NCBI RefSeq assembly: GCF_000686025.1
Contig: NZ_JMLQ01000002.1
Location: 496,001-560,000, forward strand
DNA length: 64,000 bases
From: Rhodococcus sp. UNC23MFCrub1.1
GTDB taxonomy: Bacteria; Actinomycetota; Actinomycetes; Mycobacteriales; Mycobacteriaceae
Direction: 5' to 3'
Below the pieces are notes generated by a model. It was given only the letters and a program-made list of their open reading frames with translations. It was not told the DNA's origin and made no database searches. Both the position numbers and the translations under genes were made by a program. Of the stretch, positions 37,062 to 45,823 are shown one piece after another (within the stretch, counting starts at the first letter, position 1; every line of letters starts with the position of its first letter).

Positions 37062-37080
37062 TGTCAATCATCGTATGTAT
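37062..37080 (-). promoter_or_regulatory. Candidate GntR operator, site 5
   Basis: On the minus strand it reads ATACATACGATGATTGACA, matching site 4 at most positions in inverted orientation, 59 bp away. Between them lies a small hairpin GGTGAT-AA-ATCACC (37040-37053). Confidence 0.5.
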
Positions 37081-37191
37081 CCCGTAAAGTCGGTGTTGCG
37101 TGGATCACCAACCGCACTGCAGCCGAACGGATCAGGCGTCGGAGACGCCTCTCGTGGTCCGTCACCACATCGACCAGCCAGCGAGGAACAG

Positions 37192-38208
37192 ATGTACAGA
37201 CGCAGAGTCGCGCCGCTCCTGGCGGTACTCGGACTGACCGTCGGACTGACCGCCTGCAGTTCGGGACCGGGCCGCGACGCAGACCCCGCGAACCCCGTCA
37301 CCATCGACGTGACGGTGTCGGCTGCCGCCGAGATCTACAGCATCCCGTGGCTCGTTGCACAGAAGCAGGGACTGTTCGAGAAGTACGGCGTCATCGTCGA
37401 GAACATCGTTCCGGGCAAGGGCGGCAGCGCGACCATGCGCACCCTCCTCGACGGCAACATCCCCATCGGTGAGGTCAGCTACCCCTCCATCGTGCAGGCC
37501 GACGCCGGTGGGTCCGAGCTGCGTATCGTGGGTGGCGGTACCCAGGGTCCGTATCCGATGAATTTCTATGCGCTGGCGTCGAACTCGGCGGTCGACTCGA
37601 TCGATGACGTCCGCCGGTGGGCGTACACGCGACCGAACTCCGCGTCGGACGCGCTCACCCGATTATTGCCCTCCCTCGCCGGCGCAGATCCTGCGCGGAT
37701 CGAGCGCGTGTCGTCGGGTGGAATCGGGGAGGGGTTGGCCCTGCTCGAAGCGGGTTCCGTCGACATCGCCCTGATTCCGTCCATCGTCGCCGAACAGCGG
37801 CCGGAGGACTTCAAGCTCATCGTCAGCAGCCCCGACTACATGAAGAGATTCCTGCAGTCGACCATCACCACGACCAAGGACTATGCCGCGAGCAACCCCG
37901 GCGTCGTCCGCGCCATCAACCACGGGTACACCGACGCGGTCGCCTCGATCAAGGCAGACCCCGTCGCAGCCGCCCGAATCTATGCGGACTACACAGGATT
38001 CGACGTCGAGTCGGCCACCGCCGTCGTCGAACGTGCCTCGTCCGTGGACACCTGGGGCGGCGGATTCGACGCGGCATCCGTCGAGGCCGCCCAGTCGGGT
38101 GTGGACGCGTCGGGCAGCGACCGTGTGCCCGATTTCTGCACCCTGTTCGATCCCGAGTTCCTCGCCCCCGACGTCGACGCCGACGTTCCCGGCAACTGCC
38201 CCGCCTGA
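37192..38208 (+). CDS. ABC transporter substrate-binding lipoprotein (NitT/TauT-like)
   Basis: 338 aa from ATG 37192, with GCGAGGAAC upstream. Lipobox GLTAC-SSG gives the acylated cysteine at residue 22. The mature domain is of the NMT1/SsuA type: IPWLVAQKQGLFEKYGV, LLDGNIPIGEVSYPSIVQAD, LLEAGSVDIALIPSIVAEQ and AINHGYTDAVASIKADP. These proteins bind small sulfonates, nitrate, pyrimidines or aromatic acids. It should capture the substrate of the neighbouring amide-degrading genes. Confidence 0.83.
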   Translation: MYRRRVAPLLAVLGLTVGLTACSSGPGRDADPANPVTIDVTVSAAAEIYSIPWLVAQKQGLFEKYGVIVENIVPGKGGSATMRTLLDGNIPIGEVSYPSIVQADAGGSELRIVGGGTQGPYPMNFYALASNSAVDSIDDVRRWAYTRPNSASDALTRLLPSLAGADPARIERVSSGGIGEGLALLEAGSVDIALIPSIVAEQRPEDFKLIVSSPDYMKRFLQSTITTTKDYAASNPGVVRAINHGYTDAVASIKADPVAAARIYADYTGFDVESATAVVERASSVDTWGGGFDAASVEAAQSGVDASGSDRVPDFCTLFDPEFLAPDVDADVPGNCPA

Positions 38209-38235
38209 CCTGCTCCTCGAGAAGAAGGTATCGAC

Positions 38236-39045
38236 GTGACCCACGCTGCGACCAGACCCCGACCCGAGACGTCGTCGGCCATAGCCATCGCCTCCTCGGT
38301 CTCCCGACACTTCGGTGACGTGACCGCCCTGCACGAGATCGACCTGACCATCGGGCGCGGTGAGTTCGTGTCGATCGTCGGTCCGAGTGGATGCGGGAAG
38401 TCGACACTTCTCGAGATCTTCGCAGGCCTGCAGGATCATGACAGCGGTACGGTGACCATCGACGACCAGCCGATGAGTGGACCGCGCACCAAGACGGCAG
38501 TGATCTTCCAGGAGTCCGCGACGTTGCCGTGGCGCACCATTCGCGACAACGTCGCCTTCGCACTCGAAGTGCGGGGAGTCGGCAAGAAGGAGCGCCGCGA
38601 GCGCGCGGACGAGTTGCTCGCGACCGTCGGGCTCGCGCGATTCGGCGACCACTACCCGACGCAGCTGTCGGGCGGTATGCGACAGCGCGTCGCCATCGCA
38701 CGGTGCCTGTCGATGGAGCCCGATCTCGTTCTCGCCGACGAGCCCTTCGGCGCTCTCGACGAGCAGACCCGGCTCGTGATGTCCTACGAGTTGTTGAAGA
38801 TCGTCGAGAAGCTCACCTGCGGAGTCCTGTTCATCACGCACAGCATCCAGGAGGCCGTGCTGCTCTCAGACCGCGTGCTCGTGATGAGCGCCCGCCCGGG
38901 CCGATTCATCGACGAGGTACCGATCGATCTGCCGCGGCCCCGGTCCGAGGACGTGCTGGCCAGTCCCGATGCCGTCGCGTTGCACGAGCGCATCTGGTCG
39001 ACGCTGCGGGACGAGGCCAAGAAGACGATGAGCATCGAGCCGTGA
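38236..39045 (+). CDS. ABC transporter ATP-binding protein (NitT/TauT-like)
   Basis: 269 aa from GTG 38236. GPSGCGKSTLLEIFAGLQDH is Walker A, LSGGMRQRVAIARCLSMEPD the signature, LVLADEPFGALDEQTR Walker B and FITHSIQEAVLLSDRVLVMS the H-loop. The Q-loop is FQESATLPWRTIRDNV, as in SsuB/TauB. It is the only ATPase of the system and overlaps the first permease by GTGA. Confidence 0.87.
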   Translation: MTHAATRPRPETSSAIAIASSVSRHFGDVTALHEIDLTIGRGEFVSIVGPSGCGKSTLLEIFAGLQDHDSGTVTIDDQPMSGPRTKTAVIFQESATLPWRTIRDNVAFALEVRGVGKKERRERADELLATVGLARFGDHYPTQLSGGMRQRVAIARCLSMEPDLVLADEPFGALDEQTRLVMSYELLKIVEKLTCGVLFITHSIQEAVLLSDRVLVMSARPGRFIDEVPIDLPRPRSEDVLASPDAVALHERIWSTLRDEAKKTMSIEP

Positions 39046-39854
39046 GCACCACCGAACGCAGCTCCGTCGTTCCCGGTTATCTGCGGCCGGCACCCGCCAC
39101 GTCACTGGGGTTACCGGCGTGGGGGTGGACCGTGGTCATCCTGGTCGCTGCATTGGTGGCCGTCGACATCGCGGCACGATTCTTCGCGTCCCCCCTCGAC
39201 ATCGTTCCGGTGTCCGACATGTTCTTCACCGCCCTCCGACTGTTGACCGACACGGACTTCCTCGTCGACGCTCTCGGGCGGACGCTCGGCATCATCGTGG
39301 TCGCGTTCGTGCTCAGTTCCGTGTCCGGGGTGGCCGCGGCCTACGTCCTGTGGCGATTCGAGCTGTGGGACAGAGCGTTCCAGCCGTACCTGAACGTGTA
39401 CTACGCGGTGCCCACCTTCGCGCTCTACCCGATCATGGTGGTGCTGTTCGGTGCCGGCGTCGCACCCATCGCCATCCTGTCGACCATCTTCGCGTTCGGT
39501 GTGGTGGCCCTCAACGCGCGCACTGGCTTCAACGCCGTGTCGCCCATCGTCACCAAACTGGGCACCACGCTGATGCTCAGCCGCTGGCAGTACTTTCGGT
39601 CGATTCTCTTACCGTACGCGTTGCCCAACATCGTGACAGGCCTCAAGCTGGGGCTCTCCTACGCGATCATCTCGGTGCTCGCCAGCGAGTTCATCCTGTC
39701 CACACAGGGTCTCGGGCATTTCATCTCCATCGCGTACGACAGCTTCGACATCGCCGACATGTACGCAGGCATCCTCGTGGTCGCGGCCATCGCCCTGATC
39801 GCGACGTTCGGCATCTCCGCCGCCCTCAACCGATTCGATTGGAGGCGTCGCTGA
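39042..39854 (+). CDS. ABC transporter permease 1 (NitT/TauT-like)
   Basis: 270 aa from GTG 39042. About six transmembrane helices; the coupling EAA-like region is KLGTTLMLSRWQYFRSILLP followed by YALPNIVTGLKLGLSYAI. It differs clearly from the second permease (39854), so the channel is a heterodimer rather than the homodimer found in SsuC/TauC systems. Confidence 0.83.
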   Translation: MSTTERSSVVPGYLRPAPATSLGLPAWGWTVVILVAALVAVDIAARFFASPLDIVPVSDMFFTALRLLTDTDFLVDALGRTLGIIVVAFVLSSVSGVAAAYVLWRFELWDRAFQPYLNVYYAVPTFALYPIMVVLFGAGVAPIAILSTIFAFGVVALNARTGFNAVSPIVTKLGTTLMLSRWQYFRSILLPYALPNIVTGLKLGLSYAIISVLASEFILSTQGLGHFISIAYDSFDIADMYAGILVVAAIALIATFGISAALNRFDWRRR

Positions 39855-40672
39855 TGAGTCGCTCCGTGGCCACTCTGCCCCCGACCATCGCCGCGCCGGC
39901 CGTAGCGCCCCGGCGTCGAGGTGTGCACACCGCACGTCGTGCGGTGCCGCCGCTCGTGGTGGCAGTGCTCGCCGTGGTGATCTGGTGGGTGTCGGCTGTC
40001 GTCGCCGACAGTCTGATTTTCCCGACGCCGCTCGAGGCGATGCGATCCTTGGTCGCCGATCTCGGGAATCCGGACTTCCGTGCCAACGTGCTCGATTCGC
40101 TCCGCATCCTGGTGCTCGCCTTCCTGGGCAGCACGATCGTCGGGTCGCTCCTCGGCCTCGCGCTCGGGCTCACCCCGTTCTGGGCCCGCACGGTGGTCCC
40201 GATCTTCTATGCGATCAACAGCATCCCGAAGATCGTGCTCTACCCGATCTTCCTGTCGTTCCTGGGTATCGGGGAGCTGAGCCGCGCGGGCTTCGCGTTC
40301 TACGCGGCCTTCATTCCCATGTTCCTGGTCGCCGTGGAGAGCGCGGCGTCCGTGCAGCGGATCCACCTGAAGATGGCCGCGTCCCTGCAGGTGAGTTGGC
40401 CACGGCTGGTGCGGCAGATCGTCGTTCCGTCGGTGCTGCCCTCGCTCGCGACCGGTATGCGCATGACGTTCGGTCTGGCGTTCCTGGGTCTACTTCTCGC
40501 TGAGATGTTCTCGGCATCGAGCGGCATCGGGTACGAACTGTTGCGCAACGTCAGCCTGATCCGCATGGAGAACATCATGGGAACCGTGGTGCTGATCCTG
40601 GTGATGGCGCTGCCGCCCACCATGGCGTTGCAGTGGTTAGAGAACCGGGTGACGTCCAAGTACGGAGGCTGA
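39854..40672 (+). CDS. ABC transporter permease 2 (NitT/TauT-like)
   Basis: 272 aa; its ATG shares one base with the previous stop (TGATG). About six helices with the loop HLKMAASLQVSWPRLVRQIV followed by VPSVLPSLATGMRMTFGLAF. It completes the transporter operon and ends 16 bp before a convergent DUF1801-type gene. Confidence 0.83.
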   Translation: MSRSVATLPPTIAAPAVAPRRRGVHTARRAVPPLVVAVLAVVIWWVSAVVADSLIFPTPLEAMRSLVADLGNPDFRANVLDSLRILVLAFLGSTIVGSLLGLALGLTPFWARTVVPIFYAINSIPKIVLYPIFLSFLGIGELSRAGFAFYAAFIPMFLVAVESAASVQRIHLKMAASLQVSWPRLVRQIVVPSVLPSLATGMRMTFGLAFLGLLLAEMFSASSGIGYELLRNVSLIRMENIMGTVVLILVMALPPTMALQWLENRVTSKYGG

Positions 40673-40688
40673 GTGTAGGGCTGCGGGG

Positions 40689-41072
40689 CTATCTCTTGCG
40701 CGACACAGCCTTCGTGTTCCGATTCCGCTCGATCGCCGCACGGACCAGTCCGGCTAATGCCTCCGTGTCGACGACGTCACCTTCGAAGAGTTCGTACGAG
40801 CGCCGCTGCTTCCCGCCGAGCTCACCGTTGACGATGCCCTTCGGGTCGTCCAGCGCCGCCCCGTACTGGAAGCCGAGCTTCACTTTCGCTTTGAAGGTGT
40901 CGCCGACGATGAGCGGCCCGTCGAGATCCCGGGCGGGGGAGCCCATGTACTTCCAGCCCTCGACGATGCCGTCGTCCATTGACAGAATCACCCGTCGTGC
41001 TTCCGCCTGGGCGTCACCGCGCCAGTCGGGGTGTCGGGCGATCAGGCCGTCGATCTCGGCACTCGGTTCCAT
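40689..41072 (-). CDS. DUF1801-type protein
   Basis: 127 aa. IDGLIARHPDWRGDAQAEAR, ILSMDDGIVEGWKYMGSPA and KVKLGFQYGAALDDP resemble DUF1801/YdhG-like small proteins, which have an iron-sulfur-scaffold-like fold and unknown function. ATG 41072 has GGAGCAG five bases upstream. The basic tail (ERNRNTKAVSRKR) may contact nucleic acid. A single gene, convergent with the ABC operon. Confidence 0.7.
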   Translation of the reverse strand: MEPSAEIDGLIARHPDWRGDAQAEARRVILSMDDGIVEGWKYMGSPARDLDGPLIVGDTFKAKVKLGFQYGAALDDPKGIVNGELGGKQRRSYELFEGDVVDTEALAGLVRAAIERNRNTKAVSRKR

Positions 41073-41145
41073 GGCTGCTCCTCCGTCCACTGCGCGATCA
41101 CAGCAGTACGGCGGCTCCGATCCGAAGTGACTCGCTGCGTTCAGG

Positions 41146-41610
41146 TCAGCTCAACGTCATGTACGGCGTCCACACCGTGAACGAGTGACCCATCGAGGAA
41201 CAGTTCAGCGATCCCTTGAAGCCGATGTAGCAGGTGGCCCCGCCGTAGCTGAGCGAGCCACCGAGGGGAGTGCTCCCGGCACGCCCACGCGGGCCGCCGA
41301 TCCCGAAGGTCGGGTGAGCCGGGAACCACGGCACGTCGATCGCCACGTCGTAGACCACGGGGGCGAAGGGGATCTGGGTGAGGTACTCGCCGCCCGGAAG
41401 ATCGCAACCCACGACCCCCGCCGGGGTGATGGAACAGTTGGCGGCGCCGGTGGAGAAGTACGCGACATCGCCCTGCAGGAAGGCCGCCGGATCGACGGGC
41501 ACCGGTGCGGGGTAGTCGACCGCGGACGCGGTGCCGGCACCGACGACGGACATCGTCGCGGCGGTGATGCCGACGAACGCAGCTCCGGCGAGCTTCGTGA
41601 GCGAGCGCAT
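41146..41610 (-). CDS. Secreted small protein
   Basis: 154 aa with a Sec signal peptide (MRSLTKLAGA basic start, hydrophobic core, cleavage after TASA at residue 30). The mature 124 aa hold four cysteines (ANCSI, VGCDL, ATCYIG, LNCSS) that could form two disulfides, and end HSFTVWTPYMTLS. This type is common among uncharacterised exported proteins of Rhodococcus and Mycobacterium. Monocistronic. Confidence 0.7.
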   Translation of the reverse strand: MRSLTKLAGAAFVGITAATMSVVGAGTASAVDYPAPVPVDPAAFLQGDVAYFSTGAANCSITPAGVVGCDLPGGEYLTQIPFAPVVYDVAIDVPWFPAHPTFGIGGPRGRAGSTPLGGSLSYGGATCYIGFKGSLNCSSMGHSFTVWTPYMTLS

Positions 41611-41711
41611 GAGGATCCTCTCGGGTGGTCTGGTGTCCTCAGTGTGTCTGCATCTCCGGGCGACTCGTTACTCGGCCGAATGGTTTGTGACCATTTCGTT
41701 GTTCTTCCGCG

Positions 41712-41788
41712 CTGGGCGTGGTGTCCCTTTCCTCCGATGTCGGACGCGGGAACCCGCTCGACAGGGCGGACAGTGGAACACCACGCCC
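41712..41788. repeat. Long hairpin repeat, family 2, copy X
   Basis: The outer arms GGGCGTGGTGT (41714-41724) and ACACCACGCCC (41778-41788) pair perfectly. The loop holds a smaller hairpin GCGGG-AA-CCCGC (41746-41757). Both arms and the inner hairpin recur at 42318-42393. Confidence 0.7.
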
Positions 41789-41805
41789 GGGTCAGGCCCG
41801 AACCG

Positions 41806-42252
41806 TCATACCCACCCCACGCCCATCAGTGGCTGGTGGTGGGCACAGATGGAGTACTCGGGCTCCCACGGGAAGTGGCCGTCGACGTCCGGCCACACCA
41901 GTTGCAGCGCAGTGAAGTCCGAGTACAGCGCACCGGTGACCACCATGTCCGCGGTATTGACGGCCTGAATGACCACGATGTCCGGTTCGTCGCCGGTCGC
42001 ACTGCGGATCGTGATCCCGGACGACAGTGCGAGACCGGCGACCATCTGCGACGCCATGTCGTGGAGCAGGCTCCCCGACAGATGGAACGGCAGTCCGTAG
42101 ACGATCAGTTCGGGCAACGACCTGCTGGTGAGGCCCGTCGTGTACGCGACGTCGGGTACCTCGTGATCCGACCCGGCCACGGCGGTCACCGCCCACCCGT
42201 GGCGCGCGATCTTCCTCTTGATGTCCGGCACTGAGACGCACCCTCTGCACAT
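41806..42252 (-). CDS. DUF4262 domain protein
   Basis: 148 aa from ATG 42252 (MCRGCVSVPDIKRKIARHGW), which has GGGGGGAAA upstream. AVTAVAGSDHEVPDVAYTTG and LPELIVYGLPFHLSGSLLHD are typical of DUF4262, a small widespread actinobacterial family of unknown role. The CRGC motif at the N-terminus could bind metal. The gene is flanked on both sides by long hairpin repeats of one family. Confidence 0.75.
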   Translation of the reverse strand: MCRGCVSVPDIKRKIARHGWAVTAVAGSDHEVPDVAYTTGLTSRSLPELIVYGLPFHLSGSLLHDMASQMVAGLALSSGITIRSATGDEPDIVVIQAVNTADMVVTGALYSDFTALQLVWPDVDGHFPWEPEYSICAHHQPLMGVGWV

Positions 42253-42317
42253 AGTTTCCCCCCGGAAGTCGATGCGGAGGAGGAAGGTAACGCGGCGGTA
42301 CGACAGGCGGTGCAGCT

Positions 42318-42393
42318 CTGGTCGTGGTGTTCCACGTGCGTGTCCTGCGCGCGGGATCCCGCCCGCACGGCTCACGAGTGGAACACCAGGCCC
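42318..42393. repeat. Long hairpin repeat, family 2, copy Y
   Basis: The outer arms TGGTGTTCCAC (42325-42335) and GTGGAACACCA (42378-42388) pair perfectly. The centre is the 12-bp palindrome GCGGGATCCCGC (42351-42362). It shares AGTGGAACACCA plus GCCC and the inner GCGGG/CCCGC with copy X, and lies between the aldolase stop and the DUF4262 start. Confidence 0.7.
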
Positions 42394-42433
42394 ACTCGCG
42401 CTCCTCTCGGCGCGAATCGCTCGACCGGAACCC

Positions 42434-43195
42434 CTACCCCCGCGCAGCCTTCAGGTGCCCCTCGGACACAGCTTTGAGGTGGGTGAGGTCCGAGGCCACG
42501 GTCGCGAAGGTGTAGCCCTGCGCCAGGCGCTGCGCCGCGACCTCGCCGGAGGGGGTGTGGATGCCGGCCGCGATCCCTGCCGCGGCGGCTGCTTCCTGCA
42601 CTCGCACCACAGCAGCGTCGAACACGTCGTCCACGGAGCTGTCCGAGGGGGAGGCGCCACCGACGGCGATGCGCAGGTCCGACGGCCCGACGTACACGCC
42701 GTCGAGTCCCGGCACGGCGCAGATGGCCTCGACGTTCTCGAGACCGTCGGGGGTCTCGATCATCGCGAGCACGACGACGCTGTCGTTCGCCTCGGCGGGC
42801 AGCGGGCCGACGCGTAGCTGTGAGCGCATCGGACCGTACGAGCGCACGCCGGCAGGGGGATAGCGCACGTAGGAGACGGCGCGGGCGGCGTCTTCGGCGG
42901 TGTCGATCAGCGGCACGATGACGCCGCGCGCACCGGCGTCGAGTGCTTTGCCGATGTAGGTCTGGTCGTTGGACTCGACCCGCACGAGTCCGGCCGGGCC
43001 CTGAGCCGCGTCGATGGCGGTGAGGCCGCGCAGCATCCCGTCGTAACCGATGAGGCCGTGCTGCAGATCGAGGCAGATGTAGTCCCACCCGACGTGGGCG
43101 AGCCACTCGGTGGAGACGGGGGAGTCGATGACGGACCAGTAGCCCAGTGCCCGTTCACGGGAACGGATGCGACGGGCGAAATCGGCGGCAGACAT
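42434..43195 (-). CDS. HpcH/HpaI class II aldolase
   Basis: 253 aa. GYWSVIDSPVSTEWLAHVGW, DYICLDLQHGLIGYDGM (with the catalytic His), VLAMIETPDGLENVEAI (metal Glu) and GLDGVYVGPSDLRIAVG (metal Asp) mark the family of 2-keto-3-deoxy-rhamnonate/glucarate and 4-hydroxy-2-oxoheptanedioate aldolases. It cleaves a 2-keto-3-deoxy acid into pyruvate and an aldehyde. It is the last gene of the minus-strand ABC operon, 10 bases after the aldo/keto reductase. Confidence 0.83.
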   Translation of the reverse strand: MSAADFARRIRSRERALGYWSVIDSPVSTEWLAHVGWDYICLDLQHGLIGYDGMLRGLTAIDAAQGPAGLVRVESNDQTYIGKALDAGARGVIVPLIDTAEDAARAVSYVRYPPAGVRSYGPMRSQLRVGPLPAEANDSVVVLAMIETPDGLENVEAICAVPGLDGVYVGPSDLRIAVGGASPSDSSVDDVFDAAVVRVQEAAAAAGIAAGIHTPSGEVAAQRLAQGYTFATVASDLTHLKAVSEGHLKAARG

Positions 43196-43205
43196 GAAAG
43201 GTTTC

Positions 43206-44168
43206 CTATCGGTTGTAGGCAGGCATCGGACCGCGCAGTGCCGCACCGACCTCGTCGCACGCGGCGACGACGTCGTCGGACAACGGACCGCGGCCCAGTG
43301 CGTCGATGTTGGCCTGCAGGTGGCTGGTCTTGGAGCCGCCCAACAGAATCGGTCCGGTGAGGGGCTTCGATCGCAACCAGCGCAGGGCGAGCTCGGTGAG
43401 CGGCATGCCGGCGTCCGACGCCACCGCGGACAAGCGCGTGATCGCGTCGAAGATCTGGGTGTTCCAGTACCGCTCGCGGTACATCTCGGCCAGCCGCGAA
43501 TCGCCGAACCGTCCCTCGCCGGGAGCTTCGTCGAACGAGTGCTTGCCGGTGAGGAGGCCGCCGCCCAACGGGTTGTAGACCATCGTGGTGATACCGCTGA
43601 CGGCGGCGAACTCGGCGTACTCCTCCTCGACGCGGCGGGCCAGCAGGTTGTAGAGCTGCTGCGCGACGACGGGTCGCGGCGCACCCACCTCGTCGCACAC
43701 GCGGTTCACCTCGGCAATCTGCCAGGCGGCGAAATTCGAGACGCCGAGCGCTCCCACCTTGCCTTCGGCCACCAATTTGGCGACGGTCCCGAGGGTGTCC
43801 TCGAGCGACGACGCGCGGTCGGGCTGGTGCAGGTAGAAGAGGTCGACGTGGTCGGTGCCGAGCCTGCGGAGGCTGGCCTCGAGTCCGAGCCGAAGCCCCT
43901 CGGGTGACAGGGGCGAGTGGCCGTCGGCGTCGCCGAGGAACATGCCGCCCTTGGTGGCGAGGGTGACCTCGTCGCGCCGACCGGCGAGCAACTGCGCCAG
44001 GATGCGTTCGGACTCGCCGCCCGCGTACCCGTTGGCGGTGTCGATATGGGTGATGCCGGCCTCGAGTGCCGTGTCGAGCAGAGCGCGCGACCCCTCGAGA
44101 TCGACCGTGTCACCGAAGGTCATGGTGCCCAGCACCATCGGGCCGAAAGACAGGGAGCCGAACATCAT
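43206..44168 (-). CDS. Aldo/keto reductase
   Basis: 320 aa. The tetrad is visible: Asp and Tyr in HIDTANGYAGGESE, Lys in VTLATKGGMF, His in LFYLHQPDRASSLEDT; GVSNFAAWQIAEVNRVCDEV and LGGSKTSHLQANIDAL bind NADPH. It would reduce or oxidise a sugar or aldehyde in the pathway fed by the ABC transporter. It starts at ATG 44168, overlapping the ATPase stop. Confidence 0.83.
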   Translation of the reverse strand: MMFGSLSFGPMVLGTMTFGDTVDLEGSRALLDTALEAGITHIDTANGYAGGESERILAQLLAGRRDEVTLATKGGMFLGDADGHSPLSPEGLRLGLEASLRRLGTDHVDLFYLHQPDRASSLEDTLGTVAKLVAEGKVGALGVSNFAAWQIAEVNRVCDEVGAPRPVVAQQLYNLLARRVEEEYAEFAAVSGITTMVYNPLGGGLLTGKHSFDEAPGEGRFGDSRLAEMYRERYWNTQIFDAITRLSAVASDAGMPLTELALRWLRSKPLTGPILLGGSKTSHLQANIDALGRGPLSDDVVAACDEVGAALRGPMPAYNR

Positions 44169-44998
44169 GCGGGTACTCCAGAGGTAGGTGCCGGTCGACC
44201 CGACAGAACGTAGCGCGGCTTGACGCCCTCCATCGTGGAGGGGTCGAGTGCCGCGGCGCGCAGTGCTGCCGTGTACGGGTGCTGCGGGTTGGTCAGAACG
44301 TCTGTGGTGGGGCCGCTCTCGACCACGCCGCCCTTGCGCATCACGACGACGTTGTCGCTGATCTCCCGCACCACGCCGAGGTTGTGCGAGATGAAGACGT
44401 ACGTGATGCCGGTGTCGTGCTGGATGGTGCGCAGCAGGTCGAGCACCTGCGCCTGCACCGACACGTCGAGCGCACTGGTGGCCTCGTCGCACACGAGGAT
44501 CTCGGGTTCGGACGCCAGTGCCCGCGCGATGCCGATGCGTTGACGCTGACCACCCGAGAACTCGCCGGGACGGCGGTGCAGCGACGACGCCGGCAGCTGG
44601 ACCTGGTCGATCAGCTCGGCGGCACGTCGAGCCCGGTCCGCCTTGGAGCGAACACCCTTGAGGCGCAGCGGCTCACCGACGATGTCGACGGCCGTGAGGT
44701 GGGGATCCAGCGAGCCGTACGGGTCCTGGAAGACCATCTGCACGCGCGAGCGGAAGGGCTTAAGGGCTCGCTCCTTCATCCCGGCGATATCCACACCGTC
44801 GACGAGGATGCGTCCCGACGTCGGTGTCAGGAGCCGGACGATGGCCTTGGCTATGGTGGATTTGCCGCAGCCGGACTCGCCGACGATGGCAAGGGTCCGG
44901 CCCTTGTCGACGCTGAAGCTGACACCGTCGACGGCGCGGAAGGTGCCGGTGGCGACGGGATACTCGACGACCAGGTCGTCGACGGTCAACAGGCTCAT
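44165..44998 (-). CDS. Dipeptide/oligosaccharide-type ABC transporter ATPase (DppF-like)
   Basis: 277 aa. GESGCGKSTIAKAIVRLLTP (Walker A), FQDPYGSLDPHLTAVDI (Q-loop), FSGGQRQRIGIARALASEPE (signature), LVCDEATSALDVSVQAQVLD (Walker B) and the C-terminal oligopeptide-type tail NPQHPYTAAL. It pairs with the next ATPase as a heterodimer. It overlaps its neighbours on both sides by ATGA. Confidence 0.87.
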   Translation of the reverse strand: MSLLTVDDLVVEYPVATGTFRAVDGVSFSVDKGRTLAIVGESGCGKSTIAKAIVRLLTPTSGRILVDGVDIAGMKERALKPFRSRVQMVFQDPYGSLDPHLTAVDIVGEPLRLKGVRSKADRARRAAELIDQVQLPASSLHRRPGEFSGGQRQRIGIARALASEPEILVCDEATSALDVSVQAQVLDLLRTIQHDTGITYVFISHNLGVVREISDNVVVMRKGGVVESGPTTDVLTNPQHPYTAALRAAALDPSTMEGVKPRYVLSGRPAPTSGVPA

Positions 44999-45822
44999 GC
45001 CGGGACTCCTTGATCGGCGGGTGCGCCCGACCAGGTGCCCAGCTGGGGGACCGCGTCGAGAAGCTTCTTGGTGTAGGCGTTCTGGGGATTGCGGACCATC
45101 GACTGGGCGTCGCCGCTCTCGACGAACCGGCCCGACTTCATGACGTGGATCCGGTCGGACATCAGCCGGGCAACACCCAGGTCGTGGGTGATGAGCAGCA
45201 TGCCGATGCCGGTGCGCTCCTGCAGTTCGAGCATGAGGTCGAGGATGCTGGCCTGAACGGTGACGTCGAGTGCGCTGGTGGGCTCGTCGGCGACGATGAG
45301 GTCGGGATCGGCGGCCAGGGCGCATGCGATGAGGACACGCTGCAACATGCCGCCCGACAACTGGTGTGGGTACCTGTTCAGCTGGTCCGCCGGGTTGACG
45401 ATGTGGACTTGATCGAGCAACTCGACGGCGCGGGTGGTCTGCGCGGACTTGCCGCGAACACCGCTGTGGTGGATGGCCTCTCGCAGCTGCGATCCCACCG
45501 TGTGGACGGGGGAGAGGGCCGTCATCGGGTCCTGGGGAATGAGGGCGATGTCCGCGCCCCGGATCTTCCGCAGCGCCTTGTCGTCACCGAGGATGTCGGT
45601 GCCCTTCCAGCGTGCGCGGCCGGAGAGAACGGCCAGATCGTCCGGTAGCAGCCCGAGTATCCCCATCGCGGTGGTCGACTTGCCGGAGCCGGATTCGCCG
45701 ATGATGCAGACGGTCTCACCCGGCGCGATGTCGAAGGAGACCCCGTCGACGGCGCGGACGATGCCGTTGTCGGTGACCAGCTCGATCTGCAGTTCGTCGA
45801 CGGTGAGCAGTGACTCGGTCAT
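44995..45822 (-). CDS. Dipeptide/oligosaccharide-type ABC transporter ATPase (DppD-like)
   Basis: 275 aa. [79 protein letters not shown] and [17 protein letters not shown] show the DppD/OppD type. The system is named for its peptide-importing relatives, but many actinobacterial members carry oligosaccharides or sugar acids. Confidence 0.87.
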   Translation of the reverse strand: MTESLLTVDELQIELVTDNGIVRAVDGVSFDIAPGETVCIIGESGSGKSTTAMGILGLLPDDLAVLSGRARWKGTDILGDDKALRKIRGADIALIPQDPMTALSPVHTVGSQLREAIHHSGVRGKSAQTTRAVELLDQVHIVNPADQLNRYPHQLSGGMLQRVLIACALAADPDLIVADEPTSALDVTVQASILDLMLELQERTGIGMLLITHDLGVARLMSDRIHVMKSGRFVESGDAQSMVRNPQNAYTKKLLDAVPQLGTWSGAPADQGVPA

Positions 45823-45823
45823 G

